Shown: positions 38,001 to 46,268, counted from the stretch's first letter. The stretch: DNA of 64,000 nucleotides from Nocardioides litoris (GCF_006346315.1 NZ_VDMR01000001.1:620001-684000); one strand, 5' to 3'. Notes: generated from the letters alone by a model not told the origin. Numbers and translations are program-made.

Positions 38001-39190
38001 GGGTTGTAGGTGTCGCTGTTGTCGATGACGTAGTTGCCGGCCGGGTCGGTGGAGCTGGCCGCACCGCTGAGCCGGATGTTGCGGGGGTGGACGTTGGTGT
38101 CGGCGAACGGGGCGGAGTTGCCGCAGGCCGCGTCGTTGTTGCCCTGGCCGTCGGCCCCGCCGTCGGCGTACCAGACGGTGTTGTACCAGTTGTGGATCGC
38201 GCCGAGCTGCGAGGACTGGATGCGCGGGAACGGGTCGTCGCCCTTGACGTACTGGCTGCGCTCGAAGAACCGGGCGCCCTGCAGGTTGGACACGTCGCCG
38301 TCGCAGAACGGCAGGATCGTCATGTACGGCGACCCGTACGGCGCCTTGCGCTCGTAGTCGACGGGCGCGAGCGAGATGACGCCGCGCAGGGGGTAGCGCG
38401 GGCCGTCGGTGCGGATGCGGTTGTAGTCCATGAAGCTGGTGACCGCGTCGCCGCCGCGGGAGTGGCCCATGAGGCCGATGCGGGTCATGTCGAGGTGCCC
38501 GCCGAGCAGCGTGCTGACGCCCGGGGTGACGCCGGGGCCGTCGGCGAGGGTGCCCCTGTTGGCCGCGCCCAGGGCGTCGAGGGCGGCGGCGATGAGCATG
38601 CGCCGCTGGTGCATGCCCTTCCCCTTGGGGTTGTCCTGGCGCATCATCAGCTGGTCCTGCGAGAGGGAGAAGACGGTGTAGCCCCAGGTCGCGAGGTTCT
38701 CGCCGAGGTAGGCGTAGCCGGCCTCGTTGCGCTTGAACTGCGCGCAGCTCGCGGTCGCGGTGTCCTGGCCGGCGTCGCACGAGCCGTGGTTGCCGTGCAC
38801 GAGCACGACCAGCGGCGACGGCTCGGTGCGCTGGGAGAAGTCGGGGTGGTAGAGCGCGCCCCGGATCTCCAGCTGCTCGGCGGCCGAGGCCGTGCGCGGC
38901 GTCGGCGCCCCGCCGGCGGAGTCGGGCTCGTGCAGCGCGGCCAGGCCCAGCTTCACCTCCTGGACCGTCAGCGGCGTGAGGTCACCGCGGTCCATCGGGT
39001 CGGGCAGCACCAGGTCGTCGGTGGCTGCGGTGGTGACCGACGCCGGCGTGGCGGCGGCCGGTACGCCGGCCGGAGCGGTCGCTCCGGCGGCGTCGGCGTA
39101 CGGCATCGACGTGGTGCCCGGGAGGACGAGGGCCGCGAGCAGCGGCACCATCGCCCATCCACGTCGACTCGAGGGGCGGGGGTGCCTCAC
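35003..39190 (-). CDS. Large secreted alpha/beta-hydrolase plus beta-helix protein
   Basis: About 1395 residues. The start is set at GTG 39190 by an AGGAGA ribosome binding site 5 nt upstream (GTG 39208 is also open). A signal peptide is followed by an alpha/beta hydrolase domain (about 105-430) with LVVLVHGNHGSCD, the nucleophile elbow GHSRGGDA (Ser about 244) and a late HNW segment. A beta-sandwich-like middle follows, then a right-handed parallel beta-helix (about 830-1130; TTSIQAAVDLAAPWDTIVVCDGVYEE), an Ig-like domain (TVAVIDPLPAGPATQV ... VAEDPV) and a basic C-terminus. Probably an extracellular esterase or depolymerase; substrate unknown. No sortase motif seen. Confidence 0.85.
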   Translation of the reverse strand: MRHPRPSSRRGWAMVPLLAALVLPGTTSMPYADAAGATAPAGVPAAATPASVTTAATDDLVLPDPMDRGDLTPLTVQEVKLGLAALHEPDSAGGAPTPRTASAAEQLEIRGALYHPDFSQRTEPSPLVVLVHGNHGSCDAGQDTATASCAQFKRNEAGYAYLGENLATWGYTVFSLSQDQLMMRQDNPKGKGMHQRRMLIAAALDALGAANRGTLADGPGVTPGVSTLLGGHLDMTRIGLMGHSRGGDAVTSFMDYNRIRTDGPRYPLRGVISLAPVDYERKAPYGSPYMTILPFCDGDVSNLQGARFFERSQYVKGDDPFPRIQSSQLGAIHNWYNTVWYADGGADGQGNNDAACGNSAPFADTNVHPRNIRLSGAASSTDPAGNYVIDNSDTYNPLVNTKISGDPARMGDQEKIGLATMSAFFRRYVGGEGAFEPYMTGELSDTESHRQIPASACPTSESGTRIDCEEYVSTSYFPAATERVDVIRPEIENPLGLNAMGGSLSGSGFVNPYRADGGVSPRPATTTGGFDWCNPEPDDFAPAQLGKGSLPTAAKACPLPAATALGGQGNGMREQAPVNHSYGRQLALAWEQGQAATLTADVPAASADVSGLKALALGADVNFWDLRNPGADQRGDSTRTGTSPAFSWPNEGPTSYDPTSTTQDFVIALTDTEGREGTVKAGDERWGNALHMSTGTNTPNTHVVLDQVRVPLAEFAAQGVDLTSIDAVELRFGVEGTPASGSIQVADVRFQEGVETPLVLSDGTAVDQGAGSGPVASGPDPAAELTAYDATPGAVRLHDTVADARSNATWVVDDDRAQCPGASTTSIQAAVDLAAPWDTIVVCDGVYEESSTPVSGPGNPVATGARNGLTITKPLKIKGTGADRVTIKPDPSMESLEGLRPYLRDGGGNVVTVSRQSLGSTDTNEMFVDISGVTVTSGDTWAEAGIAFFGAAGRVSQSKVGPLRSATTAAELAEHPHGWGIVKTGVVQGAGPGTVETELTVADSLVTGYQSGGILLDGAKGPDGAPANAVRTGVEQHGYVTRTVVTGRPSSVVPQTGIAFTSGSDGFVRSSRISGNYFRPDPTRSHGLLLRDAGTDTGAGLTASGLSLTGNGWAAYHATADGTTVRTTNPFVVSSSYFGPVAPVAGGPGDPSTGAEAISGSGSVTTPSRVSTTPAAVPTTYGAVVDAPPTVAVIDPLPAGPATQVAAGEAVTPLVRARDDLAVSSVTLLVDGRPVDTVRRAPYAPTWTPGADLAGTEVVLTAVATDSAGRTTTSAPLTVEVAEDPVTPPPTPPTPPTLPAPAVSVSIVQRQPGSGRLKVAVVANRAGTVRLSGGKVLTRTATLPAAGTRRMIVQVKPALRRQLDRRGRVQVTVLVTLATPDGTASVRKTWVVRKR

Positions 39191-39300
39191 GGTGTCTCCT
39201 GTCGTCACGACGGCCCGCTGGCCGTCGCGGCGACGCTAGGGAGACCGCTTTACGGAGCCGCGTCCGTCGCGTTACGGGGGGAGGCGTCCTGCGGCCGACG

Positions 39301-40554
39301 TCAGCCGACGTGTTGCGCGGATGTGTCGGCCGGGGCGACCGCGGCCCGCGGCAGCCGCCGTACGGCGGGGGAGAGCAGCACCAGCAGCGCCAGCACGACA
39401 TAGACGGTGCCGGCGACCACGAGCACCTCGCCGTAGCCGAAGGCGACCGCGACCGGACCGATGAGCACCTGCCCCACGGGCATGGCCACGAACGAGCCGA
39501 GCATGTCGTAGGAGTAGACGCGGGAGAGCATGTCGTCGGGGACGTTCTCCTGCATGGCGAGGTTCCAGCCCATGCCGAACACCTCGGTGCCCGCGCCGGC
39601 CACGAGGCCCGCGACCACCAGCAGGGCCAGGGAGGGGTGGGCGCCCAGCACGATGATGGGCAGGCCGAGCGTGGCCACGCCGACCATCCCCCACAACAGC
39701 GGCCGCTGCAGCGGCACGCGCAGCATGACCAGGGTCATGAGCAGCAGGCCCACGGCCTCGGCCGAGAGCACCAGGCCCCAGCCCTGCTCGCCGATCGTCT
39801 CCTTGGCGCGCAGCGGCCCGAGGGTGAGCCAGGCGCCCGCGTGGATCATGTTGAGCACGCCGAAGGCCAGCACGACCACCCACAACCACGGCGTCGAGCG
39901 GACGAACGACCAGCCCTCGCGCAGCTCGGTGAGGGTGCTGGCGCCGGTGTCCTTGCGCTCGCGGGGCGGCACCCGGACGAACCCGAGCAGCAGCGCCGCC
40001 ACCAGCCAGGTCAGGGCGTCGACGGCCAGCGCCCAGCCGGGGCCGACGCTGACCACGAGCAGGGCGCCGAGGGTCGGGCCGATGACGACAAGCCCGGAGC
40101 GCACCAGCGAGACCAGCGCGTTGGCCCGCTGCAGGTCCTCCCGGGGCACGACCGACGGCATGATGCTCGCCATCGCCGGCAGCCCGGCCGCCGAGACGGT
40201 GCCGTGCACGGCGCTGAGCGCGACGAGCATCCACAGCTCGGCCGTGCCGGTGACCACCAACGCCGCGATGGCGCCCTGGGTGGCGGCCGAGACGAGGTTG
40301 GAGACCTGCAGCACCACCGTGCGCGGGAACCGGTCGGCCAGCACCCCGCCCCACAGCAGCAGCACGACCATCGGCACCGTGTGCGCGGCCAGCACCAGCC
40401 CCAGCGCCCCGGGGTCGTCGTCGGTGGCCTCGAGCACCGCGAAGGCCAGCGCGACCGTGGCCATGCCGTTGCCGGCGATGTTGACGGCGCGGGAGGCGAA
40501 GTAGAACCGGAAGGGCCGGCTCCGCAGCGGGGAGAGGGACTCGCGCCAGGTCAT
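39301..40554 (-). CDS. MFS transporter (MFS_3/enterobactin-exporter-like)
   Basis: 417 residues, 12 predicted spans; opening SPLRSRPFRFYFASRAVNIAGNGMATVALAF and LLLWGGVLADRFPRTVVLQVSN (motif A) match the MFS_3 branch that includes EntS-type exporters and macrolide efflux proteins. ATG 40554 overlaps the ArsR stop by 4 nt (ATGA); the regulator-transporter operon implies inducible efflux. Confidence 0.9.
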   Translation of the reverse strand: MTWRESLSPLRSRPFRFYFASRAVNIAGNGMATVALAFAVLEATDDDPGALGLVLAAHTVPMVVLLLWGGVLADRFPRTVVLQVSNLVSAATQGAIAALVVTGTAELWMLVALSAVHGTVSAAGLPAMASIMPSVVPREDLQRANALVSLVRSGLVVIGPTLGALLVVSVGPGWALAVDALTWLVAALLLGFVRVPPRERKDTGASTLTELREGWSFVRSTPWLWVVVLAFGVLNMIHAGAWLTLGPLRAKETIGEQGWGLVLSAEAVGLLLMTLVMLRVPLQRPLLWGMVGVATLGLPIIVLGAHPSLALLVVAGLVAGAGTEVFGMGWNLAMQENVPDDMLSRVYSYDMLGSFVAMPVGQVLIGPVAVAFGYGEVLVVAGTVYVVLALLVLLSPAVRRLPRAAVAPADTSAQHVG

Positions 40555-41120
40555 GACTGCTCCACGGGCGGCTCGTCGCTGCGCATCTCGAAGGCCCAGG
40601 TGGTCAGGCTGACGTGCAGCGTGCCGGGCGTGCGCGGCGGACGGTTGGCCTCGTGCAGCAGCATCGAGGCCTCCTCGAGCAGGTCCAGGGCGCGGGTCCA
40701 GGTCTCCTCGTCGACCCAGCCCTCGAGGTCGCTGGTGCGCTGCGGCCGCCGCGGGCGGCGCAGCAGCACCCGTCGCTCGAGCTCCTGGGCCGAGGCGCGG
40801 GCGTAGGCCACCCGGTCGTCGTCGGTGGTGCTGACCTGCCGGGCCGGGTCGGGGTGGTGGCCCCGCCGCTCGTGCGGGTAGCGGTAGCGCTTGGCCACCC
40901 CGCCCCGGATGCGCTCCTCGCCCGCCTCGACGAGCTCGTCGGCCGCCACCAGCGTCCGCAGGTGGTAGGAGGCGTTGGCGTGGGTGAGGCCCAGCTCGCG
41001 CGCCACCTCCGCCGCGCTCATCGCCGTGCCCGTCAGCAGCGACAGGATGCGCAGCCGCACCGGGTGCGCCGTCGCCCGCAGCGCGCTGACCCGGCCCTCG
41101 TCGTCGGCCACCCCGACCAC
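40551..41120 (-). CDS. ArsR-family winged-helix regulator
   Basis: 189 residues. LRATAHPVRLRILSLLTGTAMSAAEVARELGLTHANASYHLRTLVAADELVEAGEERIRGGVAKRYRYP is an ArsR-type (HTH_20) DNA-binding domain with a wing; the metal-binding ELCVCDL box is absent, so it is not a metal sensor. The C-terminal half is helical. Operon partner of the MFS gene it overlaps. Confidence 0.92.
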   Translation of the reverse strand: MVGVADDEGRVSALRATAHPVRLRILSLLTGTAMSAAEVARELGLTHANASYHLRTLVAADELVEAGEERIRGGVAKRYRYPHERRGHHPDPARQVSTTDDDRVAYARASAQELERRVLLRRPRRPQRTSDLEGWVDEETWTRALDLLEEASMLLHEANRPPRTPGTLHVSLTTWAFEMRSDEPPVEQS

Positions 41121-41197
41121 CCCCCAAGACTCGTTGGACGGTCATGGTGGCCCGCGCGGCGGCGTACTGTCAAACGGTTGTTGGGGGGTGGGCACCC

Positions 41198-41260
41198 GAT
41201 AGTGCGTCACCCCATCAACCTCGCCCGGGTTCAGCGAGGTTGACGGGGTGACGCACTATC
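41198..41260 (-). terminator. 27-bp inverted repeat after the enoyl-CoA hydratase gene
   Basis: Arms 41198-41224 and 41234-41260 (GATAGTGCGTCACCCC ... GGGGTGACGCACTATC) pair with a single G-T mismatch around a 9-nt loop, 14 nt downstream of the stop of the leftward hydratase gene. Its length and conservation also fit a dispersed palindromic element. Confidence 0.75.
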
Positions 41261-41273
41261 CCCGGTCGAGCCG

Positions 41274-42092
41274 CTACTCGCCGCGGAAGACCGGCTTGCG
41301 GCGCTCGGAGAAGGCCCGCATGCCCTCGGCGACGTCGTGGGTGCGCATGAGGAGGGTCTGGCCGGAGCGCTCGCGGTCGAGGGCGTCGTCGAGGCGGTGG
41401 AGGGTGGCGGCGTTGACCGCGCGCTTGGTCGCGGCGAGCGCGAGCGGCGGGCCGGCGGCGAGGCGGCCGACGAGCGTCGCCACCAGGTCGTCGTACGCCG
41501 ACGTCGGCTCGGCCGGGGCGAGGTGGGTGACGAGCCCCGCGTCGTAGGCCTCGGTCGCCGAGAGCGGCTCGGCCAGCAGGCCCATCCGCATGGCGCGGGC
41601 GCGCCCGATCGCGGCGGCCACGGTGGCCGAGGCGCCGCCGTCGACCATGAACCCGATCCGGGAGAAGGGCAGCAGGAAGGCGGCCGAGTGCCGGGCCACG
41701 ATGACGTCGCAGGCCAGGGCGAGGGAGGCCGAGACGCCGGCGGCGACGCCGTTGACCGCGGCCACGACGGGCTTGTCGCAGGAGGTGATGGCGCGGACCA
41801 TCCGGCTCGTCACGTCCATGGCCCGCACGTCGAACCGCTCGTGGGCGTCGGTGCCGCCGATGTCGGCGCCGGTGGAGAACGCCTCGCCCGCGCCGGTGAG
41901 CACCACGACCCGCACGTCGTCGTCGGACCCGGCGCGCTCGAGGGTCTCGGCGATGCCGAGCGACATCGCCCCGGACAGCGCGTTGAGCACTTCCGGGCGG
42001 TCGAGCGTGACGGTCAGGACGCCTCCGTCGAACGAGGTCCGCAGGCCCTCGGCGGGAGCGGGGGAGGGGGTGGCGGAGGCGTCGTCGGGCAC
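41274..42092 (-). CDS. Enoyl-CoA hydratase/isomerase family protein
   Basis: 272 residues. Crotonase motifs: LDRPEVLNALSGAMSL, the oxyanion-hole segment GEAFSTGADIGG, and VAAVNGVAAGVSASLALACDVIVA. At the position of the second catalytic Glu of true hydratases the sequence reads FSRIGFMVDGGAS, so activity could be isomerase- or hydrolase-like. Divergent from clpS. Confidence 0.9.
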   Translation of the reverse strand: MPDDASATPSPAPAEGLRTSFDGGVLTVTLDRPEVLNALSGAMSLGIAETLERAGSDDDVRVVVLTGAGEAFSTGADIGGTDAHERFDVRAMDVTSRMVRAITSCDKPVVAAVNGVAAGVSASLALACDVIVARHSAAFLLPFSRIGFMVDGGASATVAAAIGRARAMRMGLLAEPLSATEAYDAGLVTHLAPAEPTSAYDDLVATLVGRLAAGPPLALAATKRAVNAATLHRLDDALDRERSGQTLLMRTHDVAEGMRAFSERRKPVFRGE

Positions 42093-42118
42093 GCTCGGGA
42101 GTGTGCCACCATGAAGCA

Positions 42119-42427
42119 GTGAGCACCGCCAGCCCCGTCGAGGTCGACCCCGGGCTCGCGACCACCCCGGAGCACGACGACCTCACCGTCCTGTCGAGCC
42201 CGTGGGTGACGATCGTGTGGAACGACCCGGTCAACCTGATGTCCTACGTGACCTTCGTGTTCCAGAAGCACTTCGGCTACGCCAAGAAGAAGGCGGAGAA
42301 GCTGATGATGGAGGTGCACGAGGACGGCCGGTCGGTCGTCTCGAGCGGCACCCGCGAGGAGATGGAGCGCGACGTGCAGGCCATGCACGAGTACGGCCTG
42401 TGGGCCACGATGTCGAAGTCGGAGTAG
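42119..42427 (+). CDS. clpS: ATP-dependent Clp protease adaptor ClpS
   Basis: 102 residues from GTG 42119. WVTIVWNDPVNLMSYVTFVFQKHFGYAKKKAEKLMMEVHEDGRSVV contains the N-degron pocket residues (ND near the start, the M, and the central H). Delivers N-end-rule substrates to ClpAP/ClpCP. Followed after 7 nt by DUF2017, its conserved neighbour in actinobacteria. Confidence 0.96.
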   Translation: MSTASPVEVDPGLATTPEHDDLTVLSSPWVTIVWNDPVNLMSYVTFVFQKHFGYAKKKAEKLMMEVHEDGRSVVSSGTREEMERDVQAMHEYGLWATMSKSE

Positions 42428-42434
42428 CCGCGAC

Positions 42435-43019
42435 GTGACCACCGGCTTCACCTGGCACCGGCGCAGCCGGCGCGCCATCGCGACGTTCACCGGCTTCGAG
42501 GCCGACCTGCTGCGCTCCCTCGCGGGCCAGCTGGTCGAGCTGCTGCGCAACGAGGCGGCCACCGTCGACGAACGCGACCCGTTCGAGGCGCTCATGGACT
42601 TCAGCGGGCCCACCGCGCCGCCCGAGGACCCGGTGCTGGCGCGGCTGTTCCCGACGGCCTACCCCGACGACGAGGAGGCCGCGGCGGAGTTCCGCCGCTT
42701 CACCGAGGGCTCGTTGCGCGACGGCAAGGCCCGGGCCGCGAGCGAGGTCATCGACGCCCTCGAGGAGGCCGGCCTGCCGCCGCTGCTCGAGGAGGACGGC
42801 CTGATGATCGACGTCGAGCTCGACGAGGCGGCGGCCATGACGTGGCTGCGCTGCTTCGCCGACGTCCGTCTCGCCCTGGCCACCCGGCTCGGGGTCGAGG
42901 AGGGCGACGAGGAGATGTGGTACTCCCTGCCCGACGACGACCCGCGCTCCCAGGCCCACGACATCTACGAGTGGGTCGCGTACATCCAGGAGACGCTGGT
43001 CCGGGCACTGCCCGTCTGA
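42435..43019 (+). CDS. DUF2017 protein
   Basis: 194 residues; FEADLLRSLAGQLVELL, DPVLARLFPTAYPDDEEAAAEFRRFTEGSLRDGK, and EMWYSLPDDDPRSQAHDIYEWVAYIQETLVRAL match the actinobacterial DUF2017 family. Soluble, acidic and helical. In the clpS operon; role unknown, plausibly linked to Clp proteolysis. Confidence 0.94.
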   Translation: MTTGFTWHRRSRRAIATFTGFEADLLRSLAGQLVELLRNEAATVDERDPFEALMDFSGPTAPPEDPVLARLFPTAYPDDEEAAAEFRRFTEGSLRDGKARAASEVIDALEEAGLPPLLEEDGLMIDVELDEAAAMTWLRCFADVRLALATRLGVEEGDEEMWYSLPDDDPRSQAHDIYEWVAYIQETLVRALPV

Positions 43020-43183
43020 GCCGACCCGGCCTGCCGACGTCGTACGCCGGCACGCGCGGCGGCGACCAGGAGCGCCAGCGCCCCGGCGCCGTACGCCGCG
43101 GGCTCGGCCGTCGCGGCGCCGAGGGAGAGCGCCGTGGCGCCGAGGACGAGGTGCTGCTGGGTGGTGGCGAGACGGGTGGACAT
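42965..43183 (-). CDS. Small membrane protein, end of the Mn-catalase/permease operon
   Basis: About 72 residues from ATG 43183: MSTRLATTQQHLVLGATALSL then a hydrophobic AAYGAGALALLVAAARAG span and a Ser/Thr/Arg tail. It begins 20 nt after the permease stop, in the same direction, and its 3' end overlaps the convergent DUF2017 gene by 55 nt. No family recognised; the overlap lowers confidence. Confidence 0.4.
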   Translation of the reverse strand: MSTRLATTQQHLVLGATALSLGAATAEPAAYGAGALALLVAAARAGVRRRQAGSAQTGSARTSVSWMYATHS

Positions 43184-43203
43184 GCGGACCTCCGGGGTCG
43201 GGT

Positions 43204-44283
43204 TCAGGCGAGCAGGAGCAGGCCGGTGCCGACGACGAGCGCGGGCACGGTGGTGATGACGGTGGCGAGCAGCGCGGAGCGCTTCTCCAGGGCGAGCAGG
43301 GGCAGCAGGGCGTCGCCGTCCTGGCTGACGGTGTTGGCGACGAGGGTCGGCAGCGGCACGCCCCCGGCGAGGAAGAGGCCGGCGAAGACGATCTGCACCG
43401 CGCAGCCGGGCACGAGCCCGACCAGCGCGCCCGCGACGACGCCGGCGAACCCCAGCACGGGCAGCCCGGTGCCGTCGAAGCCGGTCAGGCCGGAGACGAG
43501 CGCCCAGGCCAGGTAGGCCCCGGCGACCCACGCGGTGACGAACGCGACCTCGCGCCCGGCGTCGCGGAGCACCTCGTGGCCCGAGGTGGGAGGGGCGCCG
43601 GTGTCGTCGGCGAGCCGGTCGCGGCCGTGCCGGCCGTGGAGCAGCACGAGCACACAGGCCACGGCGCCCAGGCAGCCGAGCAGCAGGTACAGCTCGTCCG
43701 GGGCCTGGGCCTGGAAGGTCACCGGCACGGCGACCAGCGCGGCCACGCCCAGCAGCACCCAGAACGCCGTGGGCACCAGGGTGTCCAGGCGGGTCGGCGC
43801 GGTGCGGACCACGGTCGTGGCGCCACCCCCACCTCCCGAGACCGCCGGCACCGAGGCGACGGCCTCCCGGTCGACCGCCCGCCGCGGGGCGAGGCCGAGC
43901 GCGTCGACGGCGTACCCGGTCACGGCGCCGGTGACGAGCAGCAGCGCCTTGAGCTGGACGGTCAGCCAGGGCTCGGCGGCCAGCAGGACCCACGACGCGT
44001 CGCCCATGGTGGCGACCAGCGCCGCGATCGCCGCGCCGAACGACACCGCCCCGCGGGCGTAGAGCGCCATCACGATGATCGCGCCGCCGCAGCCGGGCGG
44101 CATCGTCACGGCCGCGGCCAGCAGCGGCGCGAGCCGGGCGTGCCGCACGAGGAGGGTGTCGAGCCGGTCGCCGTGGCGCCACTGCGCCCACCCGAACGGC
44201 GCGGCCAGCAGGGCGACGAACACGCCGACCTGCATGAACGCGTCCGCCAGCGGCCGCAGCAGCAGCTCCACCAGAGCCGTCAC
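43204..44283 (-). CDS. Putative manganese/heavy-metal permease (ArsP_2-like)
   Basis: 359 residues, about 10 predicted spans arranged as two halves around a cytoplasmic loop rich in Gly and charged residues (VSGGGGGATTVVRTAP). The repeated MPPGCGGAIIVMAL and LVPGCAVQIVFAGLFLAGGVPLPTLVANTVSQDGDALLPLLA motifs fit the family annotated as 10-TM heavy-metal exporter or putative manganese transporter. It lies 37 nt downstream of a manganese catalase gene, which supports manganese. Direction of transport unknown. Confidence 0.78.
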   Translation of the reverse strand: MTALVELLLRPLADAFMQVGVFVALLAAPFGWAQWRHGDRLDTLLVRHARLAPLLAAAVTMPPGCGGAIIVMALYARGAVSFGAAIAALVATMGDASWVLLAAEPWLTVQLKALLLVTGAVTGYAVDALGLAPRRAVDREAVASVPAVSGGGGGATTVVRTAPTRLDTLVPTAFWVLLGVAALVAVPVTFQAQAPDELYLLLGCLGAVACVLVLLHGRHGRDRLADDTGAPPTSGHEVLRDAGREVAFVTAWVAGAYLAWALVSGLTGFDGTGLPVLGFAGVVAGALVGLVPGCAVQIVFAGLFLAGGVPLPTLVANTVSQDGDALLPLLALEKRSALLATVITTVPALVVGTGLLLLA

Positions 44284-44320
44284 GACACCCTCCTCGTCCT
44301 CCCGACCGACCCGGCCCGGC

Positions 44321-45253
44321 TCAGTCGTCCTTGCCGGGGGTGAGGGCGTCCTTGGCCTTCGAGGCCAGGTTGGCCGCGCCCTGCGCCAGCCCGCCCTCGG
44401 CGGTGCCGGGCTTGCCGGGGCCCTTGCTGCCGTCGTACGTCGCGAAGAGCAGCGGGTCGGGGGCGGGCAGCTCCTGCACGTCGGCGGGGTCGTTGAGCGC
44501 CCGGCCGGGCTCGAAGCGGATCTGCTCGTCGCCGACCAGCGTGGAGCCCTGCGCCCAGCGGCCCTCGGCCGCGGTGCTGCCCTCGTGGAAGGAGTAGAAG
44601 ACCGAGGCGTACTCGCTGGCCTCCTCGTCCTTGCGGGAGTCCTCGAGGCCGTCGGTGTGGCCGTCCTCGATGAGCTGCTCGATCCCGAGCAGCCACTGCT
44701 GCTGGTGGAAGGTGTCGCGGGCCAGCGCGAACGACAGCGTCTCCTTCACGCCCGGGTCGTCGGTCATCCCGATCAGCCGGGCCACCTGCAGCCGGCCCTG
44801 GGCCTCGGCGGCGACGTTGTGCCGGAAGTCGGCCAGCAGGTTGCCGCTGGCCACGATGTAGCCCGAGTTCCACGGCACGCCCTGGCTGTTGGTCGGCATG
44901 GCGAACCCGCCGCTGACGATGGCCTGCTGCGGGTTCTGTCCGCCGAGCACGGCGGCCAGGGCCGGGTTGGCCGCGGCGGCCTCGGCCTGGGTCTCGCTCG
45001 GCGCACCCTCCAGCAGCCGGGCCAGCAGCGTCGTCAGCATCTCGACGTGGCCGATCTCCTCGGTGCCGATGTCGAGGATCATGTCCTTGTACTTGCCGGG
45101 CGTGCGGCACGCCCAGCCCTGCCACAGGTACTGCATCATCACCGTCATCTCGCCGAACTGGCCGCCGATGACCTCCTGCAGCTTGGCCGCGTAGAGGGCG
45201 TCGGGACGCTCGGGCTTGGCGTTGAACTGCAGCTCCTTGGTGTGCCGGTACAT
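44321..45253 (-). CDS. Manganese (non-haem) catalase
   Basis: 310 residues. The di-Mn ligands are visible: E35 (GQFGEMTVMMQY), E66 and H69 (GTEEIGHVEML), E150 and H183 (NVAAEAQGR, RDTFHQQQW). Dismutates hydrogen peroxide in the cytosol. The C-terminal extension (about 265-310, Gly/Lys/Pro rich, KAKDALTPGKDD) is a flexible tail. First gene of an operon with a putative Mn permease, linking enzyme and metal supply. Confidence 0.96.
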   Translation of the reverse strand: MYRHTKELQFNAKPERPDALYAAKLQEVIGGQFGEMTVMMQYLWQGWACRTPGKYKDMILDIGTEEIGHVEMLTTLLARLLEGAPSETQAEAAAANPALAAVLGGQNPQQAIVSGGFAMPTNSQGVPWNSGYIVASGNLLADFRHNVAAEAQGRLQVARLIGMTDDPGVKETLSFALARDTFHQQQWLLGIEQLIEDGHTDGLEDSRKDEEASEYASVFYSFHEGSTAAEGRWAQGSTLVGDEQIRFEPGRALNDPADVQELPAPDPLLFATYDGSKGPGKPGTAEGGLAQGAANLASKAKDALTPGKDD

Positions 45254-45367
45254 CGGGTGCTCCTTCGGTTCGGGGGTGCCGGGGACGGCTCGATCGGTAC
45301 GACGACGACGCTGCCGGTCGGCCGTGGCCCGACCGTGGGTCGCGGCGTGGTCGCCGGCGTGCGACCA

Positions 45368-45425
45368 GGCGGGGCCGGCGGCGTACGACGCGGCGGGGCC
45401 GGCGGCGTACGACGCGGCGGGGCGG
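45368..45425. repeat. Tandem 24-bp repeat upstream of the Mn-catalase gene
   Basis: GGCGGGGCCGGCGGCGTACG-type 24-nt unit twice in full (45368-45391, 45392-45415) plus a partial third. It lies in the shared upstream region of the catalase and the BTAD regulator gene; 45254-45525 holds no gene I can support. Confidence 0.75.
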
Positions 45426-45525
45426 CCGCGTGGGCGGTGGCGTCACCGGTGCGTCACGCCCACGTCACCCCGACGCGTGGACCCCCGCGCCGCATGAGCC
45501 CCCGCGCCCCTGGTCACCGGTCGCC

Positions 45526-46257
45526 ATGTCGTCCTCCGCGCCCCTCGGCCGGCTCTCGTTGCTGGGCGGCTTCGGGCTCTCGTTCGCCGAGGAGCCGCTC
45601 AGCCCGTCCGCGGCCGGGCAGCGGCTGCTGGCCGCCCTGGCCCTGGGCCACGGTCGGGGCCGGGCGCCGCGGCAGGCGGTGGCCGAGCGGCTGTGGCCCG
45701 ACCTGCCGGCCGAGCGGGCCGCGGCCCAGCTGCGGTCGGTCATGTGGCGCCTCCCGCGGCCCCGCGGCCGCGCCTTCGTGGTGGCCGACGCCGGCAGCGT
45801 GCGGCTCGGCGACGAGGTGGACGTCGACCTGTGGCGGGCTGAGGAGGTCGTCGACCGCACCCTCGCCGGCCCGGTCGAGCCGCCGCCGTCGGCCGACCTG
45901 GCCCTGCTCGCCCTCGACCTGCTGCCCACCTGGCACGACCCGTGGCTGGCGGTGGTGCAGGAGAGCCACCGCCAGCGCCGGCTGCACGCCCTCGAGCGGG
46001 CCTCGGAGGCGCTCCGCGCCGCGGGCCGCCACAGCGAGGCCCTGACCACCGCGCTGGCCGCCGTGCTGTGTGAACCGCTGCGCGAGAGCGCCCACCGCAG
46101 CGTCATCGAGGTGCACCTGGCCGAGGGCAACCACGCCGAGGCGCTCCGGCAGTTCCACTCCTACCGGCGCCTCCTGGCCGCCGAGCTCGGCCTGCCGCCC
46201 TCGCCGGCCATCCGTCGGCTGGTGGGCCCGCTGCTCGGCCGCCCGATCGACGCCTGA
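45526..46257 (+). CDS. BTAD-domain (AfsR/SARP-type) transcriptional regulator
   Basis: 243 residues. The N-terminal winged helix (LSLLGGFGLSF ... GQRLLAALALGHGRGRAPRQAVAERLWPDLPAERAAAQLRSVMWRL) is the SARP/OmpR-like DNA-binding domain and the C-terminal TPR-like BTAD domain ends EALRQFHSYRRLLAAELGLPPSPAIRRLVG. No NB-ARC ATPase is attached. It is divergent from the Mn-catalase operon across a repeat-containing spacer and may regulate it (inference from position). Confidence 0.9.
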   Translation: MSSSAPLGRLSLLGGFGLSFAEEPLSPSAAGQRLLAALALGHGRGRAPRQAVAERLWPDLPAERAAAQLRSVMWRLPRPRGRAFVVADAGSVRLGDEVDVDLWRAEEVVDRTLAGPVEPPPSADLALLALDLLPTWHDPWLAVVQESHRQRRLHALERASEALRAAGRHSEALTTALAAVLCEPLRESAHRSVIEVHLAEGNHAEALRQFHSYRRLLAAELGLPPSPAIRRLVGPLLGRPIDA

Positions 46258-46268
46258 GACCGGCCCAC

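Noticed and set aside
34385..39403. A 1672-codon plus-strand frame opposite the large secreted hydrolase
   Set aside because: Low-complexity Arg/Gly/Val-rich antisense shadow; the minus strand has a signal peptide, ribosome binding site and recognisable domains.
45254..45525. Manganese riboswitch (yybP-ykoY) upstream of the Mn-catalase operon
   Set aside because: I could not find the conserved riboswitch core, and the gap is dominated by a 24-bp tandem repeat; the idea rests only on the gene function.
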